Of a stretch of 37,500 nt of DNA, positions 1-8,639 are shown piece after piece. The notes beneath the pieces were generated by a model. The model was not told where the DNA came from. It saw only the letters and a list, made by a program, of their open reading frames with translations, and did no database searches. A program made the translations under genes and the position numbers. The stretch comes from Cristatella mucedo. Taxonomy: Eukaryota > Bryozoa > Phylactolaemata > Cristatellidae. The stretch lies in contig WPIO01000080.1 in the NCBI GenBank assembly GCA_009760855.2, forward strand, positions 1,277,501 through 1,315,000. The letters run 5' to 3'. Within the stretch, counting starts at the first letter, position 1. Each line of letters begins with the position of its first letter.

Positions 1-520
1 TAGTTCGTTGAAGCTTTCCTCGGAGAGACGTAGCATGTTATGCACCTCGTGAGACTTCGTACAAGAATCAGACAGCGAGGCGGTGGCGGACAATCGAGTG
101 GTAATCGAATCGCGGAAGGTTACAATTCGCCCGCAGCTGCCATTTTTCGGGCGGACGGAGTGCCATTACCTACCTCCTTAGCCAAAGCAGTTTTCCCATT
201 ATGGGCGGATTTGCATCCTGGTTCTGGCCCGTTCTGCAAACCCGCGAAAGCTCCAGACGGGTGAGTCACGTGGCAAGAATCACGTAGTGTGAGACGCGGC
301 CGGACGCACGAACGGACAGAATGCAGGGAATGAACGAGCGGCGGTGCCGATGGCTGCGGCTGAATGGTTTGCACATGCGCCGAAATATTTCTTTCTCTTA
401 CGCATGATGCTGCTTACACTTTTCAGTAAGAAACTCGCTGGGTCTCTGACAAAGACTTTATTCAAGCCATATTTTGCGAGGGGCGTGGCAGGTTCGATGG
501 ATCTGGAACTGCGGGGTGCA
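1..520. other. Intergenic sequence, no gene seen
   Basis: Open frames here are short (under about 85 codons), overlap on both strands and resemble no protein I recognise. No repeat family identified elsewhere in the window is evident before about position 525. Confidence 0.5.
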
Positions 521-524
521 GGCA

Positions 525-905
525 GCCCCTCCTAAACTGCTACTTCCATTCTACTCACTACCTCAAATGCTCTCGTGACTCAGCTGTGCTTCTCAATTTC
601 TATTTGTTGCGTGAGGTGAAGTCTTTTGGCTACCGAATGCATACCGAAAGCTGCTACGACTGTGAGTTCGCAAGGGAAGACCGAAGTAAGAATAATGCAT
701 TTGCAATAGCATCCTCAGAGAACCCAATCTCTTTCTAGGCACTTCCAATTTGCTGAAAAAGAAGCATGATCGAATGATTATTAGTGGTAGCATGCTCAAT
801 AGCAAGCATAGCACGGTTAGGGTGCCATGCACAGGGTCAGCATGCGAATATGGTTATTAGCAGCATGCTCAGGAAGTAGGACGGTAGCCTGTAGGAGCCA
901 AGACT
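525..905. mobile_element. Composite LINE 3'-end fragments
   Basis: Positions 525-670 match, with scattered differences, blocks at 6240-6390 and 15855-15985 (shared features: a CTACTTCC...CTACTCACTACCTCAA string, then TTGTTGCGTGAG, then GGCTACCGAATGC). Positions 690-900 carry the inverse of the recurrent LINE tail (CCTCAGAGAACCCAATCTC, then CTTTCTAGGCACTTCC) and its flanking GGGTCAGCATGC block. The two parts face opposite ways, so this is a composite of at least two insertions. It is non-coding and degenerate. Confidence 0.6.
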
Positions 906-949
906 CATCGCGTTAAATCAACTGTGTAAGCTGTGAAGCCATGCAGCTA

Positions 950-1300
950 TGTAAGTTTTTAATTATATTATAATAACAATTATTCCTATTACTATTACCA
1001 TCATTTTTAGGAGGGCTACAGTGTGTGTGATTAAGGAGTAGAGGCCGGCGGCGCAGTCGTTCTCGCTGCCGTGAGCGACTGCTCTGCTGTTGAGGGCTGT
1101 CACACCAAAGCAGTCACAGCAAGCCGAAAGACCGCTCAGTTCGACACAATCAAAATCGCGTCGAACCTAAGAAATATTATATAATTATTATCGTTACTAA
1201 TTATTAATGACAACAATAATTATCAATATAATATATGATACATGCATAATAATATTACATGAGTAATACACGTTGGTGTAATAAAATATTAAATAGTAAT
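950..1300. other. AT-rich low-complexity intergenic DNA
   Basis: Two AT-rich stretches (about 957-1010 and 1170-1300), rich in ATT/TAA trinucleotides, surround a more balanced 150-bp block. No ORF or RNA gene is supported. Confidence 0.5.
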
Positions 1301-1320
1301 ACTAGTTATGCACCCGTTCG

Positions 1321-1790
1321 TTACGCGCTCACGCGTAGCGAGCCGGCCGGCCCCCCCCCCCCCCCCCCCCAATAGCCGCACGCTGACGCCGCCACGCCCC
1401 GAGCCGCTGGGGGCTCAGGATGGCCGGCCGGCCAGCCTGGGGACGCACGCCGACGGCGCCGCCGAGCCCCCCCCCCCCCCCCCCCCCCGCACTCGGTGTC
1501 TCCTCGCTAAAACTCGTCGACCAAATTCGGCGGCGGCGGCGGCCGGCGTCTCCTCTCGGTCTTCTCAGTGATCCGTCGTCGTCGTCGTCGACTCGAGGCG
1601 ACTCGTTGTATCCGGGAGTCGGGCAGCTCTGTCCGTCTACGGAGCGGGGGGGGGGGGTGAGTGCCCCGCCACCTTCCTCTCCCCTTCCCCCTTTGTACAG
1701 CCCGCGGTGCAGCAGCGACGTCCGATACACCGCGGGCCCTATACAGCGCGAACGCCAGGGAAATCGCATGGGACGCCGGCCAAAGGGCTG
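1321..1790. other. CpG-rich block with poly-C runs
   Basis: A strongly GC- and CpG-rich block containing 20 consecutive C at 1351-1370, 22 at 1467-1488 and a G9 run near 1646. Overlapping ORFs on both strands translate to homopolymeric Pro/Gly/Arg and look like composition artefacts. It could be an upstream CpG-island-like element, but no core promoter motif is clear here. Confidence 0.45.
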
Positions 1791-1805
1791 AGTGCGAGGC
1801 AACAT

Positions 1806-2015
1806 TAATTTCCCACTAACCACATTTGCATGCTGACCCAGTGCATGTAACCCCTAACCATGTTATTCATTTTGTTTGTTTTTCAAGCATGATTTTACTT
1901 ACTATTCTATTGCGTATCACTTTGCAGCAAATGTAAAGCGCCTAGAAAGAGATTAAGTTCTCTGAGGGCGCTTTATCAAGTGCAATATTATTATAATTAT
2001 TATTATTAACATCAG
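1806..2015 (+). mobile_element. LINE 3' untranslated end and tail
   Basis: Contains the best example of the window's recurrent retrotransposon tail: GCAAATGTAAAGCGCCTAG, then AAAGAGATTAAGTTCTCTG, then AGGGCGCTTTATCAAGTGC, ending in an ATT microsatellite. The same tail, in order, occurs at 18870-18960 and 21262-21335 (+) and at 5919-6010 and 14650-14745 (-). CR1/L2-type LINEs typically end in short microsatellites like this. The insertion ends about 140 bp upstream of the kB-like site of the IkB promoter. Confidence 0.75.
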
Positions 2016-2051
2016 CGCCGCCGCAACGTTCAACCCCCCCCCTGATGGGGT

Positions 2052-2231
2052 CACGTGCGGGGCGGACATCCCGATTCGCCAGCTAATTGGGTTTACCCAC
2101 TGTCACCCTATTGGTTGGCAGCCTCGGCCGTTTTGTTACGCGTCGTGAGTGTGGGGATTTCTTACTCTGCAGGCGATCCGCGTATAAGAGCTACGGGGCG
2201 CTCGTTACCGTAGCCGAGTAGCTGATTCAGT
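2052..2231 (+). promoter_or_regulatory. IkB gene promoter: E-box, CCAAT, kB-like site, TATA
   Basis: In order toward the gene: a palindromic E-box CACGTG (2052-2057), an inverted CCAAT box (ATTGG, 2110-2114), a kB-like decamer GGGGATTTCT (2153-2162, one base off GGGRNNYYCC), and TATAAGAG (2183-2190). Transcription would start roughly 25-45 bp downstream; TCAGT at 2227-2231 resembles an initiator. Vertebrate IkB-alpha promoters are directly induced by NF-kB, and a kB-like site about 20 bp upstream of the TATA box fits similar feedback here. The motifs are seen; the regulation is inferred. Confidence 0.6.
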
Positions 2232-2384
2232 GCGCAGTCGCGACCGACCGAGCGAACCAGCGACCGAGCGAACCAGCGAAGAATCGACGTCAGACGACGC
2301 GCACGGAGTAGACGCCAGCGCTCGCTCCGCCATATTCCCTTACTCGGACCGCGACCGACCTACGTTCGTTCATTCGACGCCGCC

Positions 2385-2743
2385 ATGTCGCAACATGCCG
2401 ACAGCCAAGCGTGTCCTTCGGCCGGCGCCGGTCGCTGGTCGTCGGCGGCCGGGCTGCAGTCACCCGCCACCGCCGCTGCTAAGAGCTCGGACAAGTACGG
2501 CTCGCAGAGGTACTCTAGTATGTGCGACTCAGGTCTGGGCAGCATCTCTAGCGGCACGGAGTCGCTCCGCCGCTCTGCCGCCGCGGAGGACGAGGAGCGA
2601 CTGCTGCAAAGCCACTTCAGAAGCGTCAGCCTCGCCGAGTCTGACAGCGGCCACTCGACTACGGAAGACACCGGCCGCCCGCCTCTAGCCGACTACGCGG
2701 CCTCGTCGGTGGACTACTTCCAGCAGGACGCCGACGGAGACAC
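2385..2743 (+). CDS. NFKBIA-like: IkB-like exon 1 (degron-bearing N-terminus)
   Basis: Encodes residues 1-119 and two bases of Thr120. It holds the DSGLGS degron (48-53) and a second similar motif DSGHST (87-92), and ends at the first ankyrin repeat (DGD|T). Donor CAC|GTAAGT is near consensus. Reading through would hit a stop one codon later. Confidence 0.92.
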
Positions 2744-5204
2744 GTAAGTGCTGTGCAGTGCGTGTATTAAGTGGCCGTGCGACTGTATTCGCGCGTCTAT
2801 ATTTTTACGGTTAACCTTCGCTTGCTGTCCGCATTATAAAATGGCGGCTGCCTCTGTGGTTCCGGCTAGACCTGGGGCTGGGAATTCCCGGTTGCCTCGT
2901 CCGTTGTTGTGGCCGCTGCCTGACCGAGCGACGCCCCGCCCCCTTCATCTTATCCGTCCAGGCACCTTCACATCGCGATCATTTTCGGCCACGCGGACCT
3001 GGTTGACCGCATTGTGGCCACCGGACACAGCGGCTCGCAGATCAACCTTCGAAACGACCTGCAGCAGACGGCGCTGCACCTGGCGGTGAGCACCAAGCAG
3101 GTAAGCTGTCGTCCCCGGCTCCCGGCCCGATAGGCGCTCGCTCGATCGGCCGGCCGGCCGATTCGCTGTCGCCGAGCGCTCTGCGACAGGACGTCATCGT
3201 CGTGCATTGCAGCCGCTGGTGGTTCGGAGTCTGCTCGCGGCCGGAGCCGAGCTCCTGGCCAGGGACTGGCGGGGAAACACGGCCGCGCACCTGGCCTGCC
3301 GAGACGGCGAGCTCGAGTGCCTCAGGCTGCTCGTCGACGCCGCCGCGGCAGCCGCCGCCAGCGTCCATCCGGGCGCCTCGTGGCAGCAGCAGCGACCGGC
3401 CTTCGACGTGCACAACTACGAGGGTCTGGCGCCACTGCACCTGGCCGCCGACGGCGGACACCTCCAGCTCGTAAGCTGCCTCGTCGAGAGCCGAGTCTCC
3501 GACGTGAACTTCCAGGTAAAGCTGTTGCAGCGAACGCTCGCGCGCCAAAGCAGCGCAGCCGCTGCTTGGCACGGGCCAAGAGGTGATGGCTCGTCGGCGG
3601 CGGAAGAGCGTGCTGGCGGTGATCGGTGGAAGCCGCACGCTCGAACCTCGCGAATTCGCTCGTCGCAGGAGGCCAAGGCTGGCCGCACCCTGCTCCACCT
3701 GGCGGTTGAGAGGGACGACCAGGAGCTGCTCAGGCTGGCACTGAAGCTCGGCGCCGAGCCCGGAGTGTGCTCGTACAACGGAGCGCGGCCATCGGCCGTG
3801 GCCAGGGCCTGGCGCCGAAATGTCATCTGCGAGCTGCTGAAGGAGTTCGAGGAAGGGCTGCCCACAGATTCCAGCTCGTCCGGGGCTGGGGACAAATCGG
3901 GCGCCGCGGAGGAGGTGAGCCACTGACAAGTCGGCTGAGCAGGCTGAGAGTGCAGATTGCTGCCGCCGTCTGCCATCTGTTTGATCGATTGCTTAGAGGG
4001 GGTGTGGCTGTCCCGGTGGGTGGAAACCCGGACTGGTGCCTGGTCGGGAACGCCGGTGTTGGCCCAGTTGCACTGCTACCACCAGAGGTTGGTTGCCAGT
4101 TGGCTTTTCCCTCTCGAGTTACGTGTTGGGAAACAGCAGCCGCCTATCGAGAGCATGCGAAACATGATCCGAGCATCAAATCAAGTAAAAGTTTAACAAA
4201 TCAATGTGGTTAGGGTACTGGGTCTGCTGCTGCTAGCTGGCTCAGCAGCAGCACGATCCACGACCCCCTTCCAGATCCTTGCGAAGGGCCTCTCTCTCTC
4301 TGCCTCTCACCTAGGTATTATTACCGGCTCAATGCTAATCTGGGTTAATCTGCCCTGAGAGGCAAAGTGAGAGTCTGGAGATCTGAGTGCAGAGATGCAC
4401 ACGGTAGTAATCGCTCATCTGGAAACCCTTCTTGAGTGAGTCTTTGTGTGGTTCCTCGGAGACCTTGACCCTCATCTTTTTTCGCTGCCACATATACTTC
4501 CCAGTGGCCGAGATCATCGCCAAATATGATCTTCATTTCTATGCCGAGGGCACTCGGTTGTACTTATCCTTCGGCTCTACATTATGGCCCTACCATGCTC
4601 AGCTTCCAACTCGGCTTAATCCCCAGGCTGCACTGACGACGTACACACTTGGGCGGTTACTTTCAGGTTGTGTCGCCGTCCCTCGCACCAAGTTAACTGT
4701 CCCTTCGCCTCAGCGAACTTATCCTTCCATCCGGCTTTGCATGCTGTGGCAGGATTTATTGCATTTTACTAGCCGGGCTCCTACTAGCTGGTAGCCCTTG
4801 AGTGTGTCTTCCTGTGTTCTTTGTATGCGTGTCCAAGCGTAACACACGGTGCGTTAGCATTTTCTTGCTTGCCTAGGCATTGTGATAGTAATAATAATAA
4901 TACATGTGTATAGCACCCTCAGAATTCTTAATCTCATTCTAGACAATTTACTGATGTGCTGATCATACGGCTGATCGCACATTATTTTAATCAGCTCTTG
5001 ATTCTTGCTTCTCTCGCAGCAAGTCGTAAATCGCCTGGATAGAGATTTAGTTCTCTTTAGGCGCTCTTTACAAATGACCCATTTCTGCTGGATGTGATTT
5101 TCTGTTCTGACGGCGACCCTTACGGTTTTCAGATGGAATATTCAGACGAAGGGTACGATGACATTCAGATCAACGGTCTTCCGGTCGCAGTGAACTCCTT
5201 GTGA
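2385..5204 (+). CDS. NFKBIA-like: IkB/Cactus-like NF-kB inhibitor, five exons
   Basis: Join 2385-2743, 2962-3100, 3213-3515, 3669-3914, 5133-5204; about 372 residues. All introns are GT-AG with matching phases (2, 0, 0, 0). The ATG sits in a good Kozak context (GCCGCCATGT) about 170 bp after the predicted start. Residues 48-53 (DSGLGS) match the IKK-phosphorylated, beta-TrCP-bound IkB degron, with lysines 33 and 37 upstream as possible ubiquitin acceptors. Six ankyrin repeats follow (about 117-330): DGDTHLHIAI, LQQTALHLAV, RGNTAAHLAC, EGLAPLHLAA, AGRTLLHLAV and a divergent last repeat (YNGARPSAVAR). Repeats 3 and 4 are separated by an Ala/Gln-rich insert (209-229). The C-terminus is Ser/Asp/Glu-rich (PEST-like). 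IkB proteins bind Rel/NF-kB dimers in the cytoplasm and are destroyed on signalling. Family assignment is strong; orthology to one vertebrate paralogue is not resolved. Confidence 0.93.
2962..3100 (+). CDS. NFKBIA-like: IkB-like exon 2 (ankyrin repeats 1-2)
   Basis: Acceptor TCCGTCCAG|GCACC and donor AAGCAG|GTAAGC. The first base completes Thr120, then 46 codons. The peptide has HLHIAI, INLRNDLQQTALHLAV and STKQ, very close to the conserved IkB ankyrin 1-2 junction. It has no ATG-initiated long ORF of its own and is recognised by homology plus splice sites. Confidence 0.92.
3213..3515 (+). CDS. NFKBIA-like: IkB-like exon 3 (ankyrin repeats 2-4)
   Basis: Acceptor GCATTGCAG|CCG and donor TTCCAG|GTAAAG, 101 codons, phase 0 at both ends. 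It holds the end of repeat 2 (AGAELLARDW), repeat 3 (RGNTAAHLACRDGELECLRLL), an Ala7/Gln3-containing insert, and repeat 4 (EGLAPLHLAADGGHLQLV), ending DVNFQ as in other IkBs before repeat 5. Confidence 0.9.
3516..3668 (+). other. IkB-like intron 3, in frame and stop-free
   Basis: This intron is 153 nt (51 codons) with no stop in the gene's frame, so retention would insert 51 Ala/Arg/Ser-rich residues between ankyrin repeats 4 and 5. Removal restores the usual IkB spacing (NFQ|EAKAGRT), so splicing is the expected default. Confidence 0.75.
3669..3914 (+). CDS. NFKBIA-like: IkB-like exon 4 (ankyrin repeats 5-6, acidic tail)
   Basis: Acceptor CGTCGCAG|GAG and a strong donor GAG|GTGAGC; 82 codons. 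Repeat 5 reads AGRTLLHLAVERDDQELL, repeat 6 is degenerate, then comes a Ser/Asp/Glu-rich segment (LPTDSSSSGAGDKSGAAEE). If the donor is not used, translation ends three codons later (VSH, stop 3924-3926). Confidence 0.88.
3915..5132 (+). other. IkB-like intron 4 with degenerate LINE tails
   Basis: Contains two decayed copies of the recurrent LINE tail: 4885-4965 in reverse orientation, followed by 4990-5085 forward (CTCGCAGCAAGTCGTAAATC, then TTTAGTTCTCTTTAGGCGCT). Scattered ORFs at 4335-4794 resemble nothing recognised. Confidence 0.55.
5133..5204 (+). CDS. NFKBIA-like: IkB-like exon 5 (short acidic C-terminus)
   Basis: A 72-nt terminal exon too short to stand out as an ORF. It follows a good branch-point-like TTCTGAC, a pyrimidine tract and acceptor TTTTCAG, is in phase with exon 4, and encodes 23 residues (MEYSDEGYDDIQI... 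then NGLPVAVNSL) before TGA. The DEGYDD core resembles the acidic DDEYDD-type end of vertebrate IkB-alpha. The 1218-bp intron before it contains LINE remnants. Assignment is by phase and similarity, without transcript evidence. Confidence 0.72.
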   Translation: MEYSDEGYDDIQINGLPVAVNSL

Positions 5205-5815
5205 ACATTAGAGGTCGTTGGAGCTACGTCTGGGACCTCGTTGTCTCGTGCTGCAGGGAATCATAGGTGTAGGAAGGAAATGTGCAGCATCGCCGGAAAT
5301 GTGCCGCGTCGAAACAACCCGCATATGGCAAAGCTGCTGCTGCAACTCGTACACTTATAGCTGTCAGTCTTGTCGTCAGTTAAGCTCTGCCGTTTCAAGC
5401 GTGAGCTACCGCAGTGACATGTGGAATGGACTTAGTGTTGGGACTGACATCGGATAAGAACCAAGACCTTTCAAGCAAGGCTGATGCCCCGATGAAGGTG
5501 TGAGGCATGAGAAGTTTCAACTGTGCACCAACCAGCTGTGCACATGTGGCATCAGCACTACACTGCCCCCCAGCCTGGCACGTGCCGGCAATCGAACGGT
5601 GGCAGGTGGTGATCAGAGCCGGCTGTGCCAGCTGATCCTGGTCACGAAAAAAGGCATCAAACGCAAGATCTAAAGGGGAACATTGTCGTGCTTTTACTTA
5701 GCCGAGCAAACTTATTTTTAGAGGTGCGGTGACTCATAGCAACCAGAAATATTTGCAGTGCACTGCTGTTAATGCTATGAGCTATTTTGAATAAATGCGT
5801 AAGATATATGGCTAT
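5205..5815 (+). other. Probable IkB-like 3' UTR with poly(A) signal
   Basis: Sequence after the stop has no further IkB-like coding. The first convincing AATAAA is at 5790-5795 (TTTGAATAAATGCG), giving a 3' UTR of roughly 600 nt. It ends just before a LINE tail that starts near 5905. Confidence 0.4.
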
Positions 5816-5904
5816 TGCAATCTGAATTATGTCCAACAGGTTTGAACTCTGCCTCTGGCCACATTTGAAAGAAAACCAAAAACGCACCTATTTATGGCAG
5901 CATT

Positions 5905-6420
5905 TGATAATAATAATAATAATAATGATAATATTGCACTTGATAAAGCGCCCTCAGAGAACTTAATCTCTTTCTAGGCGCTTTACATTTGCTGCAAAGT
6001 GATACGCAATAGATGGGTTCCTATGATTAGTCCTTTATGTGTTCATACGTGCTGACACTGCATTTGCATACTGACCCTTTGCATGCCACCCCTAACCATT
6101 TTATTCATGGTTTTATCGAGCATTTTAGCTTTACCCCTGCCTCTCTGCCCCCTGCAGGTCATCTGCTACCAAGTCGTACATTTCTTACGCAACGACATCT
6201 ACTCTCCAACTGCCGACTATGGCACATCTTTTTCAGCGGTCCTGAACTGCTACTTCTATGCTACTCACTACCTCAACTGCTCTCCTAACTCTGCTATGCT
6301 TCCCACTTTCTCTTTGTTGCGTGAGACGAAGTCTGTTGGCTACCGAATGCTTACCGAAAGCCGCTTAGGCTGTGAGTGCGCTATACAAAACTCTCCTGCG
6401 TAACGCCCACATGGTCTTTA
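5905..6420. mobile_element. Composite of inverted LINE tail and LINE C-terminal fragment
   Basis: 5905-6010 is the recurrent LINE tail in reverse orientation, beginning with a TAA/ATG-type microsatellite. 6020-6130 is LINE 3' UTR in forward orientation (CATACTGACCCTTTGCATGC). 6235-6400 is a forward LINE C-terminal block also seen at 525-670 and 15855-15985. The mixed orientations indicate nested insertions. Confidence 0.65.
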
Positions 6421-6734
6421 TCACTTTGTGGAGTTACTGACGGAGATACATTACATTACATTACAAAAATACCTACACTGCTATAGGTTCGTTTCCCTAA
6501 ATGTTTTCCACACGACAGTCATGTCTACTTTTGCACGATTTACCTTTCATTGTTTCACCCGGTGCATTTAGTACTGAGAAATAGCCTAGTGCTAAACTCG
6601 AACCCATGCTTTGGTTACCAAATGGTCTAACAGCTGTGTGAAAACCCAGGGACATAGCCACTGTGCCAACAAATAATTGAAGTTCTACGCTTACAATAGT
6701 ACCATTTATAGGTATCAGTTTTCCGATCGTTCAG

Positions 6735-6930
6735 TTTTTGCCTCCCCCGTCATGGCCTTGGGGTACAGATCTCCTATAATGCACTTGAGCTAGTTAGGCC
6801 CGGATAAGGTGCTCGCCCCGACCAAGGTCAAGGGGAATCTGATATCTGATCACCGCAGTCTAGGGCTCGAGCCCCGTGCCTTACGTGCAGCTCCTGTATA
6901 GAGCTTATAGGTTTTCTAATGGTGCTATTC
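6735..6930 (+). mobile_element. tRNA-derived SINE fragment
   Basis: Has the head shared with other window copies: an A-box-like TAGTTAGGCCCGGATAAGGT, then GTGCTCGCC, then CGACCAAGGTCAAGGGGAAT, then a B-box-like GGGCTCGAGCCCCGTG. The same order occurs at 11275-11435 and, reversed, at 21410-21490. It ends in a CTGTATAGAGCTTATAGG tail. Confidence 0.6.
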
Positions 6931-7100
6931 AAAATAAAAAACCTATTTATAACTATTTTATCTTGACCTAGGTCGTACGTTCAAGTCTCGTAGTGTAGCA
7001 CAGCGCCGGCCTGACTCAGTTTTAGAGCGCACGAGAATTGCTCAGCAGGAAACACCTCTGTCCTAGAGCAAGAGGACGCAGCCATCGTAGTAGGGCAATT

Positions 7101-7359
7101 AGGTGATTGATATTGGTTGGCCTGTCAACCCTATAGTTTCGGCTAGCAATTTGAGAATAGGGCGACGCTTGCCCAAGGTCGCTGTCACCGCCAGCAAACC
7201 TAGATTTGCTGGACGGTTTCCGTGAGAACAAAAGAAGTAGGTGTAGAACATCTGGGTTCTCGAGCTGTGAGCAAAGGAACGGAGAGGTCGCTGAGGTGAT
7301 TGATATTGGCTGGGTCAACCCTATTGTCCCAGCTAGTTACATAATGATAGGGCGACGCT
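7101..7359 (+). repeat. Diverged direct duplication of about 67 bp
   Basis: 7101-7168 and 7294-7359 both read AGGTGATTGATATTGG..., then TCAACCCTAT, then GCTAG, then ATAGGGCGACGCT. They are 125 bp apart. ORFs over the region do not resemble known proteins. Confidence 0.7.
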
Positions 7360-7734
7360 CGCTAGGAGCCTCTCCTTCATCTTCGACTCCGTTTCGACGC
7401 CGTCGGACTCGTTTCTCTGAAAGCGAGAGAGGAGGGCGATTGGCCTCGGGCGATTGGCAGGACAGGACGAGACAGCGCTAGGAGGATTCGGTGGACTCCA
7501 CCGAATACGGTCGTATCGCGCTCGAGCTAGGATTTCGTGTTTCTTTTGCGTTTGTGTGTTCGAGCTGGCACGTGGTCTCGACATAAGGATTTGTCGGTGC
7601 GAGCTAGACGTAGTTGGTGTGGTGGATGAGATATTCCGTTGGTTCGGGCTTCTTTGTCTATTTGGGCCGTTGCCCCTAGAGACGTAGGTAGCCCAAGTGT
7701 GGAGACGTGTTTCCTCCACACAGAGTCAAGGTGC

Positions 7735-7860
7735 TCGTACTTCACTATCCAGGTCACATGGGTTCGAGTCCTGCAGCAGGCAATCCTGCGTAGCCCACTA
7801 AAAGCAGGCTGACAGCCGATACGGTTTTTCTGCCGCTAAATTTGTGAAAATGTTGAGTAA
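7735..7860 (+). mobile_element. SINE fragment with B-box
   Basis: A B-box-like GGGTTCGAGTCCTGCAGC sits at 7757-7774, downstream of CAGGTCACAT. A related piece lies at 29865-29965 (GAGGTCGCGGGTTTGAGTCA). Both continue with a GCCG-rich then T-rich tail. The A-box half is not clear, so this is a partial tRNA-derived element and not a tRNA gene. Confidence 0.4.
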
Positions 7861-7983
7861 CCCGATCTTCAATTTTTGTTTTACATTTTCCGACCGGAAG
7901 GCCTTAGCCTTTTCTGCGCCTCGCGTAAAATTCCATTCACAAAAGTCCGTCCCGTCCTTTTTTCCTTTTGAATCCGTCCTTTT

Positions 7984-8090
7984 GTTTCCTACTTTCTGTT
8001 CTACTTCCTGTTCCCTACGTTCCGTTCTACTTCCTGTTCCCTACGTTCCGTTCTACTTCCTGTTCCCTACTTTCTGTTCTACTTCCCCAC
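7984..8090 (+). repeat. 26-bp minisatellite, about 4 copies
   Basis: Tandem units of the form CTACGTTCCGTTCTACTTCC followed by TGTTCC, with CTACTTTCTG variants in the first and last units. The array is pyrimidine-rich on this strand. Confidence 0.85.
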
Positions 8091-8509
8091 TCTGAGCCTT
8101 TTTCCGGGTTCCGATAGAGTGTACGCATTGGCTTATCAGCGGCTTTATTTTGCTTTCACTTATGCCGAGTTTCCTCCATTTATTACATGCATTATTCTTC
8201 TTGCTTCACCCCTTATTATAACTTATTCTTATTATTTCTAATATTAGGATTTACATCAGTCCTCATTCCTCTCGCGTCCTTTTTCTCTTTTTTTTTCTTG
8301 CCGGGTCCGAAATTTTCTGGAGTCGATTCCTTCGCGGCCTCGGCACTTCCGCTGCCGCTCGCGCCCTCGTTCAGCGAGCAACGAGCGATTTCGTACAGCG
8401 CGACTCCGGTGTCGGATGACCTGACCGCTCGGCCGACAGTCAACGAACGAAATTTACGCGACAGCCCATCTTATCGCCTGTCACGACAGCTCGCGTTATT
8501 GCCTGTCAC

Positions 8510-8615
8510 GCTGGTTTGGCTTAGTGGATGTAGGCGCTCGCTCCGATCCAGGTCAAGGTGAATGCATTTAATAACCGATGCCGCGGGCTCTGCTCCACAA
8601 AGCGCCAAAGACCAA
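8510..8615 (+). mobile_element. tRNA-derived SINE head
   Basis: GGTTTGGCTTAGTGGATG, then TAGGCGCTCGC, then CAGGTCAAGGTGAATGCATT closely parallels the A-box region of the SINE at 11275-11435. The 3' half after position 8600 runs into LINE-like sequence. Confidence 0.6.
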
Positions 8616-8639
8616 GTGGGTGCCGCGAGGGAATATCTC

